Positions 7,885 to 16,468 of a stretch of DNA of 52,751 nt are shown here, piece by piece. This DNA is from Collinsella aerofaciens (GTDB lineage Bacteria > Actinomycetota > Coriobacteriia > Coriobacteriales > Coriobacteriaceae): NCBI RefSeq assembly GCF_015552075.1, contig NZ_JADNDZ010000023.1, positions 1 through 52,751 on the forward strand, given 5' to 3'. Within the stretch, counting starts at the first letter, position 1, and every line of letters begins with the position of its first letter. The notes under the pieces were generated by a model, which worked only from the letters and a program-made list of their open reading frames with translations, was not told the DNA's origin and did not search any database. The position numbers were made by a program, and so were the translations under genes.

Positions 7885-8712
7885 ATGCAAACTTACGAAT
7901 CGGACGCCAATATCGGAAACATTAAGATTCTCGCCGTCGATATGGACAAGACGCTGCTGACCGACGAGCGCGTGCTGCCCCAGGGTCTTGATGAGCGCCT
8001 GGACAAGCTCGCCGACGCCGGCATCGTATTCTGCCCCGCCAGCGGACGTCCCGCCCCCAAGCTCGAGGAGATGTTCGAGGGCATCAAGAACCGCCTCGCC
8101 TTTTGTCCCGACAACGGAGCTTGCGTGATCTATCGCGGCAGCTATATCTATAAGAGCAATATTGACGTGGAGCTGTATCAGCAGGTCTTGAACCGTGCCT
8201 CGGAGGATCCTCGCGCTGTCCCCGTCCTGTGCTGCTTCGACGAGTTCTACGTGCTTGCCCGCGACCATCAATACCACGACGAGATCAGCGTCTACTACAA
8301 CACAATCAACTACGTCGACAGCTTTGAGGGCATCGATTTCGAGTCCAACAAGATTTCGGTCTTCTTCCCAGGCTACGACGCCGAGCCCGCTTTCCGCGAG
8401 ACCTATAGCCCCGAGTTCTCGGACAAGCTCTACGTCACCAACGCTGGGCGCGAGTGGATCGACTTTATGAACCTGGGCGTCGACAAGGGCGCCGGCATCG
8501 CTCACCTGTGCGAGCACCTGGGCATCGATATTGCCGATGCTGCCGCCGTGGGCGATACCTACAACGACATCCCCATGCTGGAGCGCGTCGGGCATAGCTT
8601 TATCGTGGACAATGCCGAGGAGCACATGAACGCGCACGCCAAGTGGCGCATTCCGAGCAACAACGACGGGGGCGTACTGACGCTCATCGACGCTATCTTG
8701 GCGGCCCGGTAG
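7885..8712 (+). CDS. Cof-type HAD-IIB phosphatase
   Basis: 275 residues, typical of the Cof/YwpJ family of sugar-phosphate and nucleotide-cofactor phosphatases. Motif I is ILAVDMDKTLLTD near residue 14, with both catalytic Asp residues. PASGRP is motif II. The IIB cap domain follows (residues about 85-200). The C-terminal motif DKGAGIAHL with AVGDTYNDIPML gives motif III Lys and motif IV Asp residues. AAAGGCG precedes ATG 7885 with suitable spacing. Single-gene unit ending just before a large inverted repeat. The substrate cannot be inferred; such enzymes are usually promiscuous. Confidence 0.88.
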   Translation: MQTYESDANIGNIKILAVDMDKTLLTDERVLPQGLDERLDKLADAGIVFCPASGRPAPKLEEMFEGIKNRLAFCPDNGACVIYRGSYIYKSNIDVELYQQVLNRASEDPRAVPVLCCFDEFYVLARDHQYHDEISVYYNTINYVDSFEGIDFESNKISVFFPGYDAEPAFRETYSPEFSDKLYVTNAGREWIDFMNLGVDKGAGIAHLCEHLGIDIADAAAVGDTYNDIPMLERVGHSFIVDNAEEHMNAHAKWRIPSNNDGGVLTLIDAILAAR

Positions 8713-8722
8713 CCGTCCCATC

Positions 8723-8851
8723 GGGCCTGGCCGGGCGGCACAGGATAACTTTTCGCTCGGTCAGGTCCTGCGCAAGACGAAAGCCACATTAAGTGGCTTT
8801 CTTTGCGTGCGGAATCTACGAAAAGTTAACCTGTGCCGCCCGGCCAGGCCC
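8723..8851. repeat. Long imperfect palindrome with nested hairpin
   Basis: Arms 8723-8755 and 8819-8851 are complementary over 32 of 33 positions, starting GGGCCTGGCCGGG. The 63-nt centre holds a second hairpin (8771-8807) with GAAAGCCAC/GTGGCTTTC and CGCAA/TTGCG. It begins 10 nt after the stop of the Cof-type gene and is separate from the polA terminator at 8921. As RNA it would fold very stably; as DNA it could extrude a cruciform. No coding content. Confidence 0.85.
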
Positions 8852-8920
8852 TAGGTTTACTTGTTTGCCGCCTAGATGGCGTCTTGAGTGTCTAGATACT
8901 TAGGCTGAATTTAATTGAAC

Positions 8921-8954
8921 GAAGGGGGCTCCTTGTTGGCAAGGAGCCCCCTTC
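8921..8954 (-). terminator. Intrinsic terminator of polA
   Basis: A 15-bp perfect stem (GAAGGGGGCTCCTTG with its complement, 4-nt loop), 33 nt downstream of the polA stop. On the minus strand it is followed by GTTCAATT. It may serve both convergent genes. Confidence 0.8.
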
Positions 8955-8987
8955 TGGTTTGGTTACTTTAGGGTTGTGGGCACTTCC

Positions 8988-11738
8988 CTATTTGGCGTCG
9001 GCCCAGGTTATGCCGGTGCTGGCTTCGGCGATTAGGGGGACGCGGAGGTCTACTACGTGCTCCATGACGTCGCGGACCATGGTGGTTAGGCGCTCGACTT
9101 CGTCGATGGGGCACTCAAAGTCCAGTTCGTCGTGCACTTGCAGGATCATGTGGGCGGCAAAGCCTTCCTCTTCCAGGCGGCGGCTTACGCGGGCCATCGC
9201 GATCTTGATGATGTCGGCGGCGGTTCCCTGCATGGGATGGTTCATGGCCGTGCGCTCGCCAAAGCCGCGGAGTTGCGGGTTTTTGGCCTTGAGCTCCGGA
9301 ATATGACGACGGCGGCCGTACATGGTCTCGGCGTAGCCCGTCTGCTTGGCGCGTGCCACCACGTTGTCGAGGAACGTGCGCACGCCCGGGTAGGCCTCGT
9401 AGTAGCGGTCGATCATGTCGCGTGCCTCGGCCATCGAGATATGCAGCGACTGCGACAGGCCGTAGGCCTGCTGGCCATACACGATGCCAAAGTTCACGGC
9501 CTTGGCGCGACTGCGCAAGTCGGGCGTTACCTCGGACACCGGCACACCAAACACGCGCGCCGCCGTCTCGGCATGGAAGTCCTCGCCCTCGTTAAAGGCG
9601 CGCACCAAGTGCTCGTCACCCGAGAGATGCGCCAGCAGACGCAGCTCGATCTGCGAGTAGTCCACCGCCAAAAAGACGCTTCCCTCGCCTGCCGAAAACG
9701 CCGTCTTGACGGTACGACCCAGCTCCGAGCGCGTCGGGATGTTCTGCAGGTTCGGGTCGCTCGAGGACAGACGCCCCGTTGCTGTGATGGTCTGGTTGTA
9801 CGTAGTGTGCACACGACCGTCACCACGGCGTAGCGGGCCCAGCGTGTCCAGATAGGTGGACTTGATTTTGGACTTCTCACGCCAGTCCAAAATCAGGCGC
9901 ACGATCTCGTGGTCGCGGGCAAGGTCACTCAGCACCTTGGCGTTGGTCGAATAATAGCCGCGCTTAGTCTTCTTGAGGCCCTTGGTCGGAAGCCCCATCA
10001 CATCAAAGAGCACATGCGACAGCTGCATGGGACTGCCAATATTAAAGGTCTCGTCACCCGCCAGGTCACGAATGCTGCGCTCGACCTCGGCAATCTGAGT
10101 CGCCAGGCCCTCGGACAGACTATGCAGACGGTCGGGGTCTACGAGCATGCCCGCGCGCTCCATCTTGGCAAGCACCGGCACAAGCGGCATCTCGATGCCG
10201 TCGAACACGTTGGTGGCGTTCTCACGGGCCATGCGGTCGCGCAGCGGTGCGACCAGCGCCAGCGTTAAGGCCGCCGTGCGAGCGGCGGGCGCGGGGGCGT
10301 CCTCGCCGGCACCCTCTGCACCGCGCGCCGCAGGCAGCGCCATCTGCAGATAGGTATCGGCCAGATACGCCTCATCGAACTCGGAGCGGTCGGAATCCAG
10401 CAGGTAGGCGGCAACCACGGTATCGAAGATGCGCGTGGAATCGACTGCCAGCGGGTCCATAAGCTCGGGCTCAGAAGAATCGATGGGCGAAAGCTCGTGC
10501 AACAGCGCCTTCATATCCGGGCTCGCCACGCGACCCTCCATAAACAGACGCGCGAGCACGCCGGCAATCACGCCGTGGACGAAGTTGAAGCCCTCAACCT
10601 CAGCCGCCGCACAGCTGTCGCCCTCCTCGAGCGCGAACAGGCCCTTGGACGTCGCCAGCCACAGCGTGCGCGTCAGTCCAAAGAGCGCGCCCTCTTCCTT
10701 GTCGTCGTCCACCACGGCGGCAACCCACTCGTCGGCATCAATCGCGCGGGAGACCTCAGCCGCAACGGCACCAAGCGCGTCAGCTTCGCCGGCGGCTGCA
10801 CGAACCATCGCAGGTATCTCAAACACACTGGAGGCAGCAGCAGCCCCGCCCTCGCCGCCAATCAGCGCCAAGAAACGGTTCTGCATGGCGGTGATACCAA
10901 GCGTACCCAGCGCCGCGGAAACCTCATCGGCAGAAAACGCCGGGAAGGACGTCGCCTCAAAATCGAGCTCAACGGGCGCATCGGTGCGGATGGTCGCCAC
11001 CTTACGGCTCAGCAGTGCGTCGTCGATGTGTGCACGCAGGTTTTCACCCATCTTGCCCTTGACCTCGTCGGCATGCGCGATGACCTCGTCCAAGCTGCCG
11101 TACTGTGCGATGAGCGCACTCGCCTTTTTGGGACCGATGCCCGGCACGCCGGGGATGTTGTCGGACGTGTCGCCCTTCAGACCATAAAAGTCGGGCACGA
11201 GCGCCGGCGTAATGCCGTGATACAGGTCATCCACGCTCTCGGGCGTCATAATCGCAACGTCGGACAGGCCCTTACGGGTCGAGACCACGTTGACGTGCTC
11301 GGTAACAAGCTGATACATGTCGCGATCACCGGTCACCAGCAGCATGTCACAGCCGGCCTGCTCGCCCAGGCGCGCCATAGTACCCAGGATATCGTCGCCT
11401 TCCCAGCCCTCGGACTGCAGAATCGGCACGTTGAGCGCGGTGAGCAGCTCCTTAATCATAGGGAACTGCGCATGCAGATCGGGGTCCATGGGCGGACGTT
11501 GCGCCTTATACTGCGGCAGCATCTCCATGCGCACGCGCGGCTTACCCTTGTCAAACGCCACGACCACACCGTCGGGGTTAAAGGCATCGATCATCTTAAG
11601 AAACATGTTCAGAAAGCCAAAGATCGCGTTGGTGGGGCGACCGTCCGGCGCGTTCATGGTCGGCGGCACGGCGTGAAAGGCGCGGTGCATGAGCGAGTTG
11701 CCGTCGATAACGGCAAAAGTGCGGCGCTTGTCAGACAT
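8988..11738 (-). CDS. polA: DNA polymerase I
   Basis: 916 residues. It fills gaps, removes RNA primers and acts in repair. The N-terminal 5'-3' exonuclease/flap domain (about 1-300) starts FAVIDGNSLMHRAFHA and contains GWEGDDILGT and DTSDNIPGVPGIGPKKA. The polymerase domain (about 540-916) has motif A DYSQIELRLLAHLSGD near 695, motif B RAKAVNFGIVYG near 750 and motif C QVHDELDFE near 869. The middle 3'-5' exonuclease-like domain lacks the DTE-type, NxxxD and YxxxD metal ligands; its first motif reads VVDDDKEEG, so proofreading is probably absent. ATG 11738 with GAGG at 8 nt is preferred over the upstream in-frame start. Single gene with its own terminator. Confidence 0.96.
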   Translation of the reverse strand: MSDKRRTFAVIDGNSLMHRAFHAVPPTMNAPDGRPTNAIFGFLNMFLKMIDAFNPDGVVVAFDKGKPRVRMEMLPQYKAQRPPMDPDLHAQFPMIKELLTALNVPILQSEGWEGDDILGTMARLGEQAGCDMLLVTGDRDMYQLVTEHVNVVSTRKGLSDVAIMTPESVDDLYHGITPALVPDFYGLKGDTSDNIPGVPGIGPKKASALIAQYGSLDEVIAHADEVKGKMGENLRAHIDDALLSRKVATIRTDAPVELDFEATSFPAFSADEVSAALGTLGITAMQNRFLALIGGEGGAAAASSVFEIPAMVRAAAGEADALGAVAAEVSRAIDADEWVAAVVDDDKEEGALFGLTRTLWLATSKGLFALEEGDSCAAAEVEGFNFVHGVIAGVLARLFMEGRVASPDMKALLHELSPIDSSEPELMDPLAVDSTRIFDTVVAAYLLDSDRSEFDEAYLADTYLQMALPAARGAEGAGEDAPAPAARTAALTLALVAPLRDRMARENATNVFDGIEMPLVPVLAKMERAGMLVDPDRLHSLSEGLATQIAEVERSIRDLAGDETFNIGSPMQLSHVLFDVMGLPTKGLKKTKRGYYSTNAKVLSDLARDHEIVRLILDWREKSKIKSTYLDTLGPLRRGDGRVHTTYNQTITATGRLSSSDPNLQNIPTRSELGRTVKTAFSAGEGSVFLAVDYSQIELRLLAHLSGDEHLVRAFNEGEDFHAETAARVFGVPVSEVTPDLRSRAKAVNFGIVYGQQAYGLSQSLHISMAEARDMIDRYYEAYPGVRTFLDNVVARAKQTGYAETMYGRRRHIPELKAKNPQLRGFGERTAMNHPMQGTAADIIKIAMARVSRRLEEEGFAAHMILQVHDELDFECPIDEVERLTTMVRDVMEHVVDLRVPLIAEASTGITWADAK

Positions 11739-11904
11739 ATTAAATACCTCGCTTTGGGCTGGGCACGGTTTGCTCACTCCAGTTTACACGCTCCCCGCCC
11801 CGCGGCCACCTCACATAAAGCTCCCCCGCCATCGTGAGCCCGCGCGTGATACGATGGCTCACGGTACATCAACCAGCACGATCGATCCGAAAGGAGCCTG
11901 CGTC

Positions 11905-13302
11905 ATGGAGCGTCCCTGCGCATGGAAAAAGTACACGCCACAGCAAGTCGAGGAGCTCGAGGAGCTTTGCCGCGGCTATAAGCAGTTTTTGAGCGAGAAC
12001 AAGACCGAGCGCCTGTGCGTCAAGACCGGCATCAAGATGGCCGAGGAGGCGGGATACGTCGACCTGGAGACCGTGATCGCCGAAGGCCGCGAGCTCAAGG
12101 CAGGCGACAAGGTGTACGCCGCCAATCACGGCAAGGACCTCATGCTCGTCAACCTGGGCAACGCCCCGCTCGAGCAGGGCTTTAACATCCTGGGCGCCCA
12201 CGTGGACTCGCCGCGCCTAGACCTTAAGCAGAACCCCGCCTTCGAGGCCGGCGACATGGCCTACCTCGACACGCACTACTACGGTGGCGTCAAGAGCTAC
12301 CACTGGGTGGCCTCCCCGCTCGCACTCGTGGGCGTCATCTGCAAAAAGGACGGTACCACCGTCGACATCAATATCGGCGACAAGGCGGACGACCCGGTCT
12401 TTACCATCTCCGACCTGCTGATCCACCTCTCGAGCGAGCAGATGTCCAAGCCTGCCAAGGACGCCGTCGATGCCGAGATTCTCGACGTGATCGTGGGCGG
12501 CCGCCCCGTCAAGTTCGATGAGGACGACAAGGACGCCCCCAAGGAGCCCGTCAAGCAGATGTTCCTGGATATCCTCAAGGAGCAGTACGACGTCGAGGAG
12601 GAGGACTTCCTCTCCGCCGAGATCGAGGTCGTGCCCGCCGGTCCCGCCCGCGACATGGGCCTCGACCGCTCCATGATTCTGGGCTATGGCCATGACGACC
12701 GCGTCTGTGCCTACCCCTCCATGCTTGCCCAGATCAACGTCACCAACGTGGAGCGCACGAGCATCACGCTCATCGTCGATAAGGAGGAGATCGGCTCCGT
12801 GGGTGCCACCGGTATGACGAGCCGCTTCTTCGAGAACACCGTCGCCGAGATCATGACGCTCGCCGGCGAGGATAGCCCGCTGGCCCTGCGCCGCGCGCTC
12901 GCCCGCAGCCGCATGCTCTCCTCCGACGTGTCCGCCGGTTTCGACCCGGGCTATGCCGGCAAGTTCGAGACGAAGAACGCCGCCTTTATGGGTCGTGGCC
13001 TGTGCTTTAACAAGTACACGGGCAGCCGCGGCAAGGGCGGTTCCAACGACGCCGATGCCGAGTACGTGGCCCTCGTCCGCGACATCATGGACGAGGCCGG
13101 CGTGGACTTCCAGACCTGTGAGCTCGGTCGCGTCAACGCGGGCGGTGGCGGCACCATCGCCTACATCATGGCCAAGTATGGCATGAACGTCATCGACTCC
13201 GGCGTTGCCGTCCTGTCCATGCACGCCCTGTGGGAGGTCGCCAACAAGGCCGATATCTACGAGGCCTATCGCGGGTACAAAGCCTTCCTCGAGCGCGCCT
13301 AA
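11905..13302 (+). CDS. M18-family aminopeptidase
   Basis: 465 residues, a cytosolic zinc/cobalt-dependent aminopeptidase of the M18 (aspartyl aminopeptidase/LAP4-like) family. The metal site shows as NILGAHVDSPRLDLK near residue 97 (His and Asp), KEEIGS near 294 (catalytic Glu pair) and MHALWEVANKAD near 438 (final His). The frame is open from 11689, overlapping polA's antisense side, but ATG 11905 has AAGGAG with 8-nt spacing. Divergent from polA with a short shared upstream region. Probably releases N-terminal amino acids during peptide use; exact preference is not visible. Confidence 0.92.
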   Translation: MERPCAWKKYTPQQVEELEELCRGYKQFLSENKTERLCVKTGIKMAEEAGYVDLETVIAEGRELKAGDKVYAANHGKDLMLVNLGNAPLEQGFNILGAHVDSPRLDLKQNPAFEAGDMAYLDTHYYGGVKSYHWVASPLALVGVICKKDGTTVDINIGDKADDPVFTISDLLIHLSSEQMSKPAKDAVDAEILDVIVGGRPVKFDEDDKDAPKEPVKQMFLDILKEQYDVEEEDFLSAEIEVVPAGPARDMGLDRSMILGYGHDDRVCAYPSMLAQINVTNVERTSITLIVDKEEIGSVGATGMTSRFFENTVAEIMTLAGEDSPLALRRALARSRMLSSDVSAGFDPGYAGKFETKNAAFMGRGLCFNKYTGSRGKGGSNDADAEYVALVRDIMDEAGVDFQTCELGRVNAGGGGTIAYIMAKYGMNVIDSGVAVLSMHALWEVANKADIYEAYRGYKAFLERA

Positions 13303-13343
13303 CCAACCCTTGTAAGGCGCACCAAACCAGCCCTTTATAACTT

Positions 13344-13411
13344 GCGGTGGAATACGGACTAACCTGGCCTTCAACCGGCTCGCGCAGACCGTATTCCGCC
13401 GCGACTTTTTT
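13344..13411. repeat. Inverted repeat element B / terminator (copy 1)
   Basis: A 14-bp stem with one G.T pair: GCGGTGGAATACGG (13344-13357) with CCGTATTCCGCCGC (13389-13402), followed by a T run to 13411. Its outer sequence TTGCGGTGRAATA recurs in the palindrome at 52536-52604, and its loop holds ACTAACCTGGCC, a relative of ACTAACCTGACC at 52621. It lies between the M18 gene and yaaA, and can terminate the former. Confidence 0.7.
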
Positions 13412-13426
13412 GGCAGAGGAGAGTTC

Positions 13427-14236
13427 ATGCTCCAGGTCATCGTTTCACCCGCCAAGCAAATGCGCGCGGCACAAGATGCTTTTGAAGTTCAGGGGATTCC
13501 GCCCTTTGCGCGCGAGACCGCTCAGCTGCACCATGCGCTCTTGGACATCGAACGAACCGAAGGCGACAGCGGCCTACAAGCTCTGTGGAACGTCAGCGAC
13601 AAGCTGCTGGCCCCTTGTCTCGACATTTTGCATGAGTTCGAGCCCATCTTGGGGAACGGCGATCTCGACAATCCCGCACTCGCCCGTCACCTCTCCCCCG
13701 CCATCATGTCCTATCACGGCATTCAGTACCAGAGCATGGCACCCGAGGTGATGGATTCAGTGCAGCTCGCATGGCTGCAAGACCATCTGTGGATCCTCTC
13801 CGGCCTCTACGGGTGCGTTCGTCCCTTCCATGCCGTCGAACCGTATCGACTGGAGATGGGCGCGAAGCTCGCCGTTGACGATGCCCAAGACCTCTACGCG
13901 TTTTGGAGCGACAAGCTCGCGCGGGCTATCGCCCCGGCAGGCTCAAACACCACGATCGTCAATCTCGCCAGCGTAGAGTATGCCAAAACCGTTCTGCCCC
14001 ACCTCGCGGACGACGCCATGGCCGTCACATGCCTTTTTGGCGAGGGTATCCGCAACGGCAAGCCCATCCAGCGCTCGACCGCCAGCAAAAAGGCGCGCGG
14101 CTCCATGGTGCGGTGGATGGCAGAAAACAAGCTCGAGGATGCAAGCGAACTTACCGCATTCAACATCGGCTATCGGCACATCCCCGAGCTTTCAGACAAA
14201 AACACCCTGGCATTCATGAACGCGCAGGCACAATAG
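13427..14236 (+). CDS. yaaA: YaaA-family (DUF328) peroxide stress protein
   Basis: 269 residues, the YaaA family length. The N-terminal VIVSPAKQM is the hallmark. Later blocks ILSGLYGCVRPFHAVEPYRLEMG and FNIGYRH match the family core. E. coli YaaA limits intracellular free iron and DNA damage under hydrogen peroxide and has a DNA-binding fold; the biochemical activity in this organism is inferred. GAGGAGAG precedes ATG 13427. Convergent with the small membrane-protein gene, only 23 nt between stops. Confidence 0.9.
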   Translation: MLQVIVSPAKQMRAAQDAFEVQGIPPFARETAQLHHALLDIERTEGDSGLQALWNVSDKLLAPCLDILHEFEPILGNGDLDNPALARHLSPAIMSYHGIQYQSMAPEVMDSVQLAWLQDHLWILSGLYGCVRPFHAVEPYRLEMGAKLAVDDAQDLYAFWSDKLARAIAPAGSNTTIVNLASVEYAKTVLPHLADDAMAVTCLFGEGIRNGKPIQRSTASKKARGSMVRWMAENKLEDASELTAFNIGYRHIPELSDKNTLAFMNAQAQ

Positions 14237-14259
14237 GCCCGCCGTTTCCAAACGCCCCG

Positions 14260-14781
14260 TTACTCCGCCAAGCCATCGGCCTTTGCAATCTCGCTCGTTG
14301 AGCCATCTTGGTAGGTAACCTTAACGCGCTCTACGTCGGATACCGTAACGCCCGACGGAGGCTCCAGACGCCATTCCGTCAGGGCGATATCCATGGTCGT
14401 GGGCACATCTCCTTGATCTTTGAGCTTCACCGTCAGCGTTTTGAGCGCCGCGTCAAACGTCACGCGTTCGATTTCTTCACCTGGAATGGACCCACCACTC
14501 AGCTGCAACTGCACAAACTCATCGCGCGGGTACCAATAATCGCCCGGAATGGCGAGCGTATTGGCATTACCGCCGGTACTCCTCACCGTCATAATCGGTA
14601 GGCCATCATCAGCCTCGAACTCCCATGCAGCGCCGCCGTGACCGCCAAACGTCCAGATACAAAAGGCAATCACCAGCACGGCAAGCACCGCAAAACCAAT
14701 CGCGACAAGGCCATGGTGTGCACGGCTTTCCTCGGCCGATACATCCCATTGCGTCTCTCGATATAGATGCTTGTCTTCCAT
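14260..14781 (-). CDS. Hypothetical single-pass membrane protein
   Basis: 173 residues. A charged N-terminus of about 25 residues precedes one hydrophobic segment (GLVAIGFAVLAVLVIAFCIW, roughly 26-45). An extracytoplasmic C-terminal region follows, rich in beta-prone segments (for example DEFVQLQLSGG, RVTFDAALKTLTVKL). This suggests an anchored beta-sandwich domain. Family not recognised. ATG 14781 has GGGGAGG upstream at 6 nt; a much longer open frame continues through the thiC antisense and is not coding. Divergent from the TPP riboswitch-thiC unit. Confidence 0.72.
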   Translation of the reverse strand: MEDKHLYRETQWDVSAEESRAHHGLVAIGFAVLAVLVIAFCIWTFGGHGGAAWEFEADDGLPIMTVRSTGGNANTLAIPGDYWYPRDEFVQLQLSGGSIPGEEIERVTFDAALKTLTVKLKDQGDVPTTMDIALTEWRLEPPSGVTVSDVERVKVTYQDGSTSEIAKADGLAE

Positions 14782-14853
14782 GTTCGCCTCCCCACAGGCA
14801 CGCTCGTTAGGCCAATCGTACCCATTCGAGCTATACTTGAGCCCATTACATAA

Positions 14854-14944
14854 ACGGGGAGCTTGCGGGACAAGACGGCAGGCTGAGACTGGGCGCGCCC
14901 GCCCTGACCCGCAAACCTGATATGGGTAATGCCAACGAAGGGAG
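14854..14944 (+). promoter_or_regulatory. TPP (THI-element) riboswitch
   Basis: All conserved boxes are present in order: CGGGGAGC at 14855, GGCTGAGA at 14880, ACCTGATATGGGTAATGCC at 14915 and the 3' box AACGAAGGGA ending at 14943. The AGGGAG Shine-Dalgarno of thiC overlaps that 3' box, and no terminator hairpin separates it from the start codon. This suggests control of translation: thiamine diphosphate binding would hide the ribosome site. Confidence 0.95.
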
Positions 14945-14952
14945 CCGTGCCA

Positions 14953-16287
14953 ATGAGCACACAGACCGAGCCCAAGCTCGTCACGCAAATCGACTTCGCC
15001 CGCGCCGGGCAGATCACGCCGCAGATGAAGGAAGTCGCCGAGCGCGAGCATCGCGACCCCGAGTACATCCGCGAGCGCGTGGCCGACGGCCGCATCGCCA
15101 TTCCCGCCAACATCGTGCACATCAAAAAAGGCATGCGCGCCTTTGGTGTCGGCGAGGGCCTGTCTACTAAGGTCAACGTCAACCTGGGCATCTCGGGCGA
15201 TAAAGCCGATGCCGCCGAGGAATGGAAGAAGGTCAAGATCGCCGAGGACTTTGGCGCCGACGCCATCATGGACCTTTCCAACTCGGGCAAGACGCGCCAG
15301 TTCCGCCAGCAGCTCATCGACGAGACGCCGCTCATGGTGGGCACCGTCCCCATGTACGACGCCATCGGCTACATGGAAAAGCCGCTGGTCAAGCTTACCA
15401 AGGATGACCTGTTCGAGGTCGTGCGCGCGCACGCCGAGGACGGTGTGGACTTTATGACCATCCACTGCGGCATCAACAAGTCGGTCACCAAGACCTTTAA
15501 GGAGACCGGCCGCTTGATGAACATCGTGAGCCGCGGCGGCTCGCTGCTGTTTGGCTGGATGGAGGTCACCGGCAACGAAAACCCCTTCTACGAGTACTTT
15601 GACGAGCTGCTCGAGATCTGCCACGAGTACGACGTGACGATTTCGCTCGGCGACTCCTGCCGCCCGGGCTGCCTCTACGACTCCAACGACGCCACCGAGA
15701 CCGCTGAGATGATCGAGCTGGGCAAGCTGTGCAAGCGCGCTTGGGCTGCCGGCGTCCAGGTCATGGTCGAGGGTCCGGGTCACATGGCGCTCGACGAGAT
15801 CGCCGCCAACATGAAACTGCAGAAGCGCCTGTGCCACAATGCCCCGTTCTATGTGCTCGGGCCGCTGGTGACCGATATCGGCGTGGGTTACGACCACATC
15901 ACCGCTGCCATCGGCGGCGCCATCTCCGCCAGCTCCGGTGCCGACTTCCTGTGCTACGTGACGCCGGCCGAGCACCTGTGCCTGCCCAACGCCCAGGACG
16001 TGCTCGATGGCCTCATGGCCACCAAGATCGCCGCACACGCCGCCGACATCGCCAAAAAGGTGCCCCACGCCCGCGACATGGACGACAAGATGGGCCAGGC
16101 ACGCCGCAAGCTTGACTGGGACGCCATGTGGGAGTGCGCGCTCGACCCGGTTACGGGCAAGAAGCGCTACGAGGAGTCCCCCGCCGCCACCGAGGGCACT
16201 TGCACCATGTGTGGCAAGATGTGCGCCGTCCGCACCGTCAACAAGATCTTCGAGGGCACCACGATCGACCTCGGCATGGAGGACTAA
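14953..16287 (+). CDS. thiC: Phosphomethylpyrimidine synthase ThiC
   Basis: 444 residues, the shorter ThiC form without the long N-terminal extension. A radical SAM enzyme converting 5-aminoimidazole ribotide to HMP-phosphate for thiamine. The conserved core includes GLSTKVNVNLG, DAIMDLSN, TIHCGI and GDSCRPGC. The C-terminal 4Fe-4S/SAM motif is CTMCGKMC near residue 416, spaced C-x2-C-x3-C. ATG 14953 has GGGAG 8 nt upstream, inside the riboswitch edge; the upstream ATG 14929 would lie within the aptamer and is rejected. Followed by a hairpin and thiD, so the pyrimidine branch is grouped here. Confidence 0.97.
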   Translation: MSTQTEPKLVTQIDFARAGQITPQMKEVAEREHRDPEYIRERVADGRIAIPANIVHIKKGMRAFGVGEGLSTKVNVNLGISGDKADAAEEWKKVKIAEDFGADAIMDLSNSGKTRQFRQQLIDETPLMVGTVPMYDAIGYMEKPLVKLTKDDLFEVVRAHAEDGVDFMTIHCGINKSVTKTFKETGRLMNIVSRGGSLLFGWMEVTGNENPFYEYFDELLEICHEYDVTISLGDSCRPGCLYDSNDATETAEMIELGKLCKRAWAAGVQVMVEGPGHMALDEIAANMKLQKRLCHNAPFYVLGPLVTDIGVGYDHITAAIGGAISASSGADFLCYVTPAEHLCLPNAQDVLDGLMATKIAAHAADIAKKVPHARDMDDKMGQARRKLDWDAMWECALDPVTGKKRYEESPAATEGTCTMCGKMCAVRTVNKIFEGTTIDLGMED

Positions 16288-16381
16288 CCTGTCGCCGCGG
16301 CCGCTTCTGTCGGCGAGCTGGTGCCTGTCAATTGTTAACGTGTGAACATTTGCTTGCATTTGCGTAAAGATTGCATCGCCC

Positions 16382-16411
16382 GCCCGGGTTCGACATAGAG
16401 TCGGCCCGGGC
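16382..16411 (+). terminator. Hairpin after thiC
   Basis: GCCCGGG and CCCGGGC arms with an inner CGAC/GTCG pair, followed by ATCATT. It is a likely weak terminator. TATAAT at 16417-16422, just after it, is a candidate -10 box for thiD. Confidence 0.5.
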
Positions 16412-16468
16412 ATCATTATAATGCTGGCTTAAAGACCCATTTGATTCCGACCGAACAAGGGAGCGAAC

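Noticed and set aside
8723..8851. Insertion sequence or MITE ends
   Set aside because: No transposase, no clear target-site duplication, and the arms meet around a short centre; kept as palindrome only.
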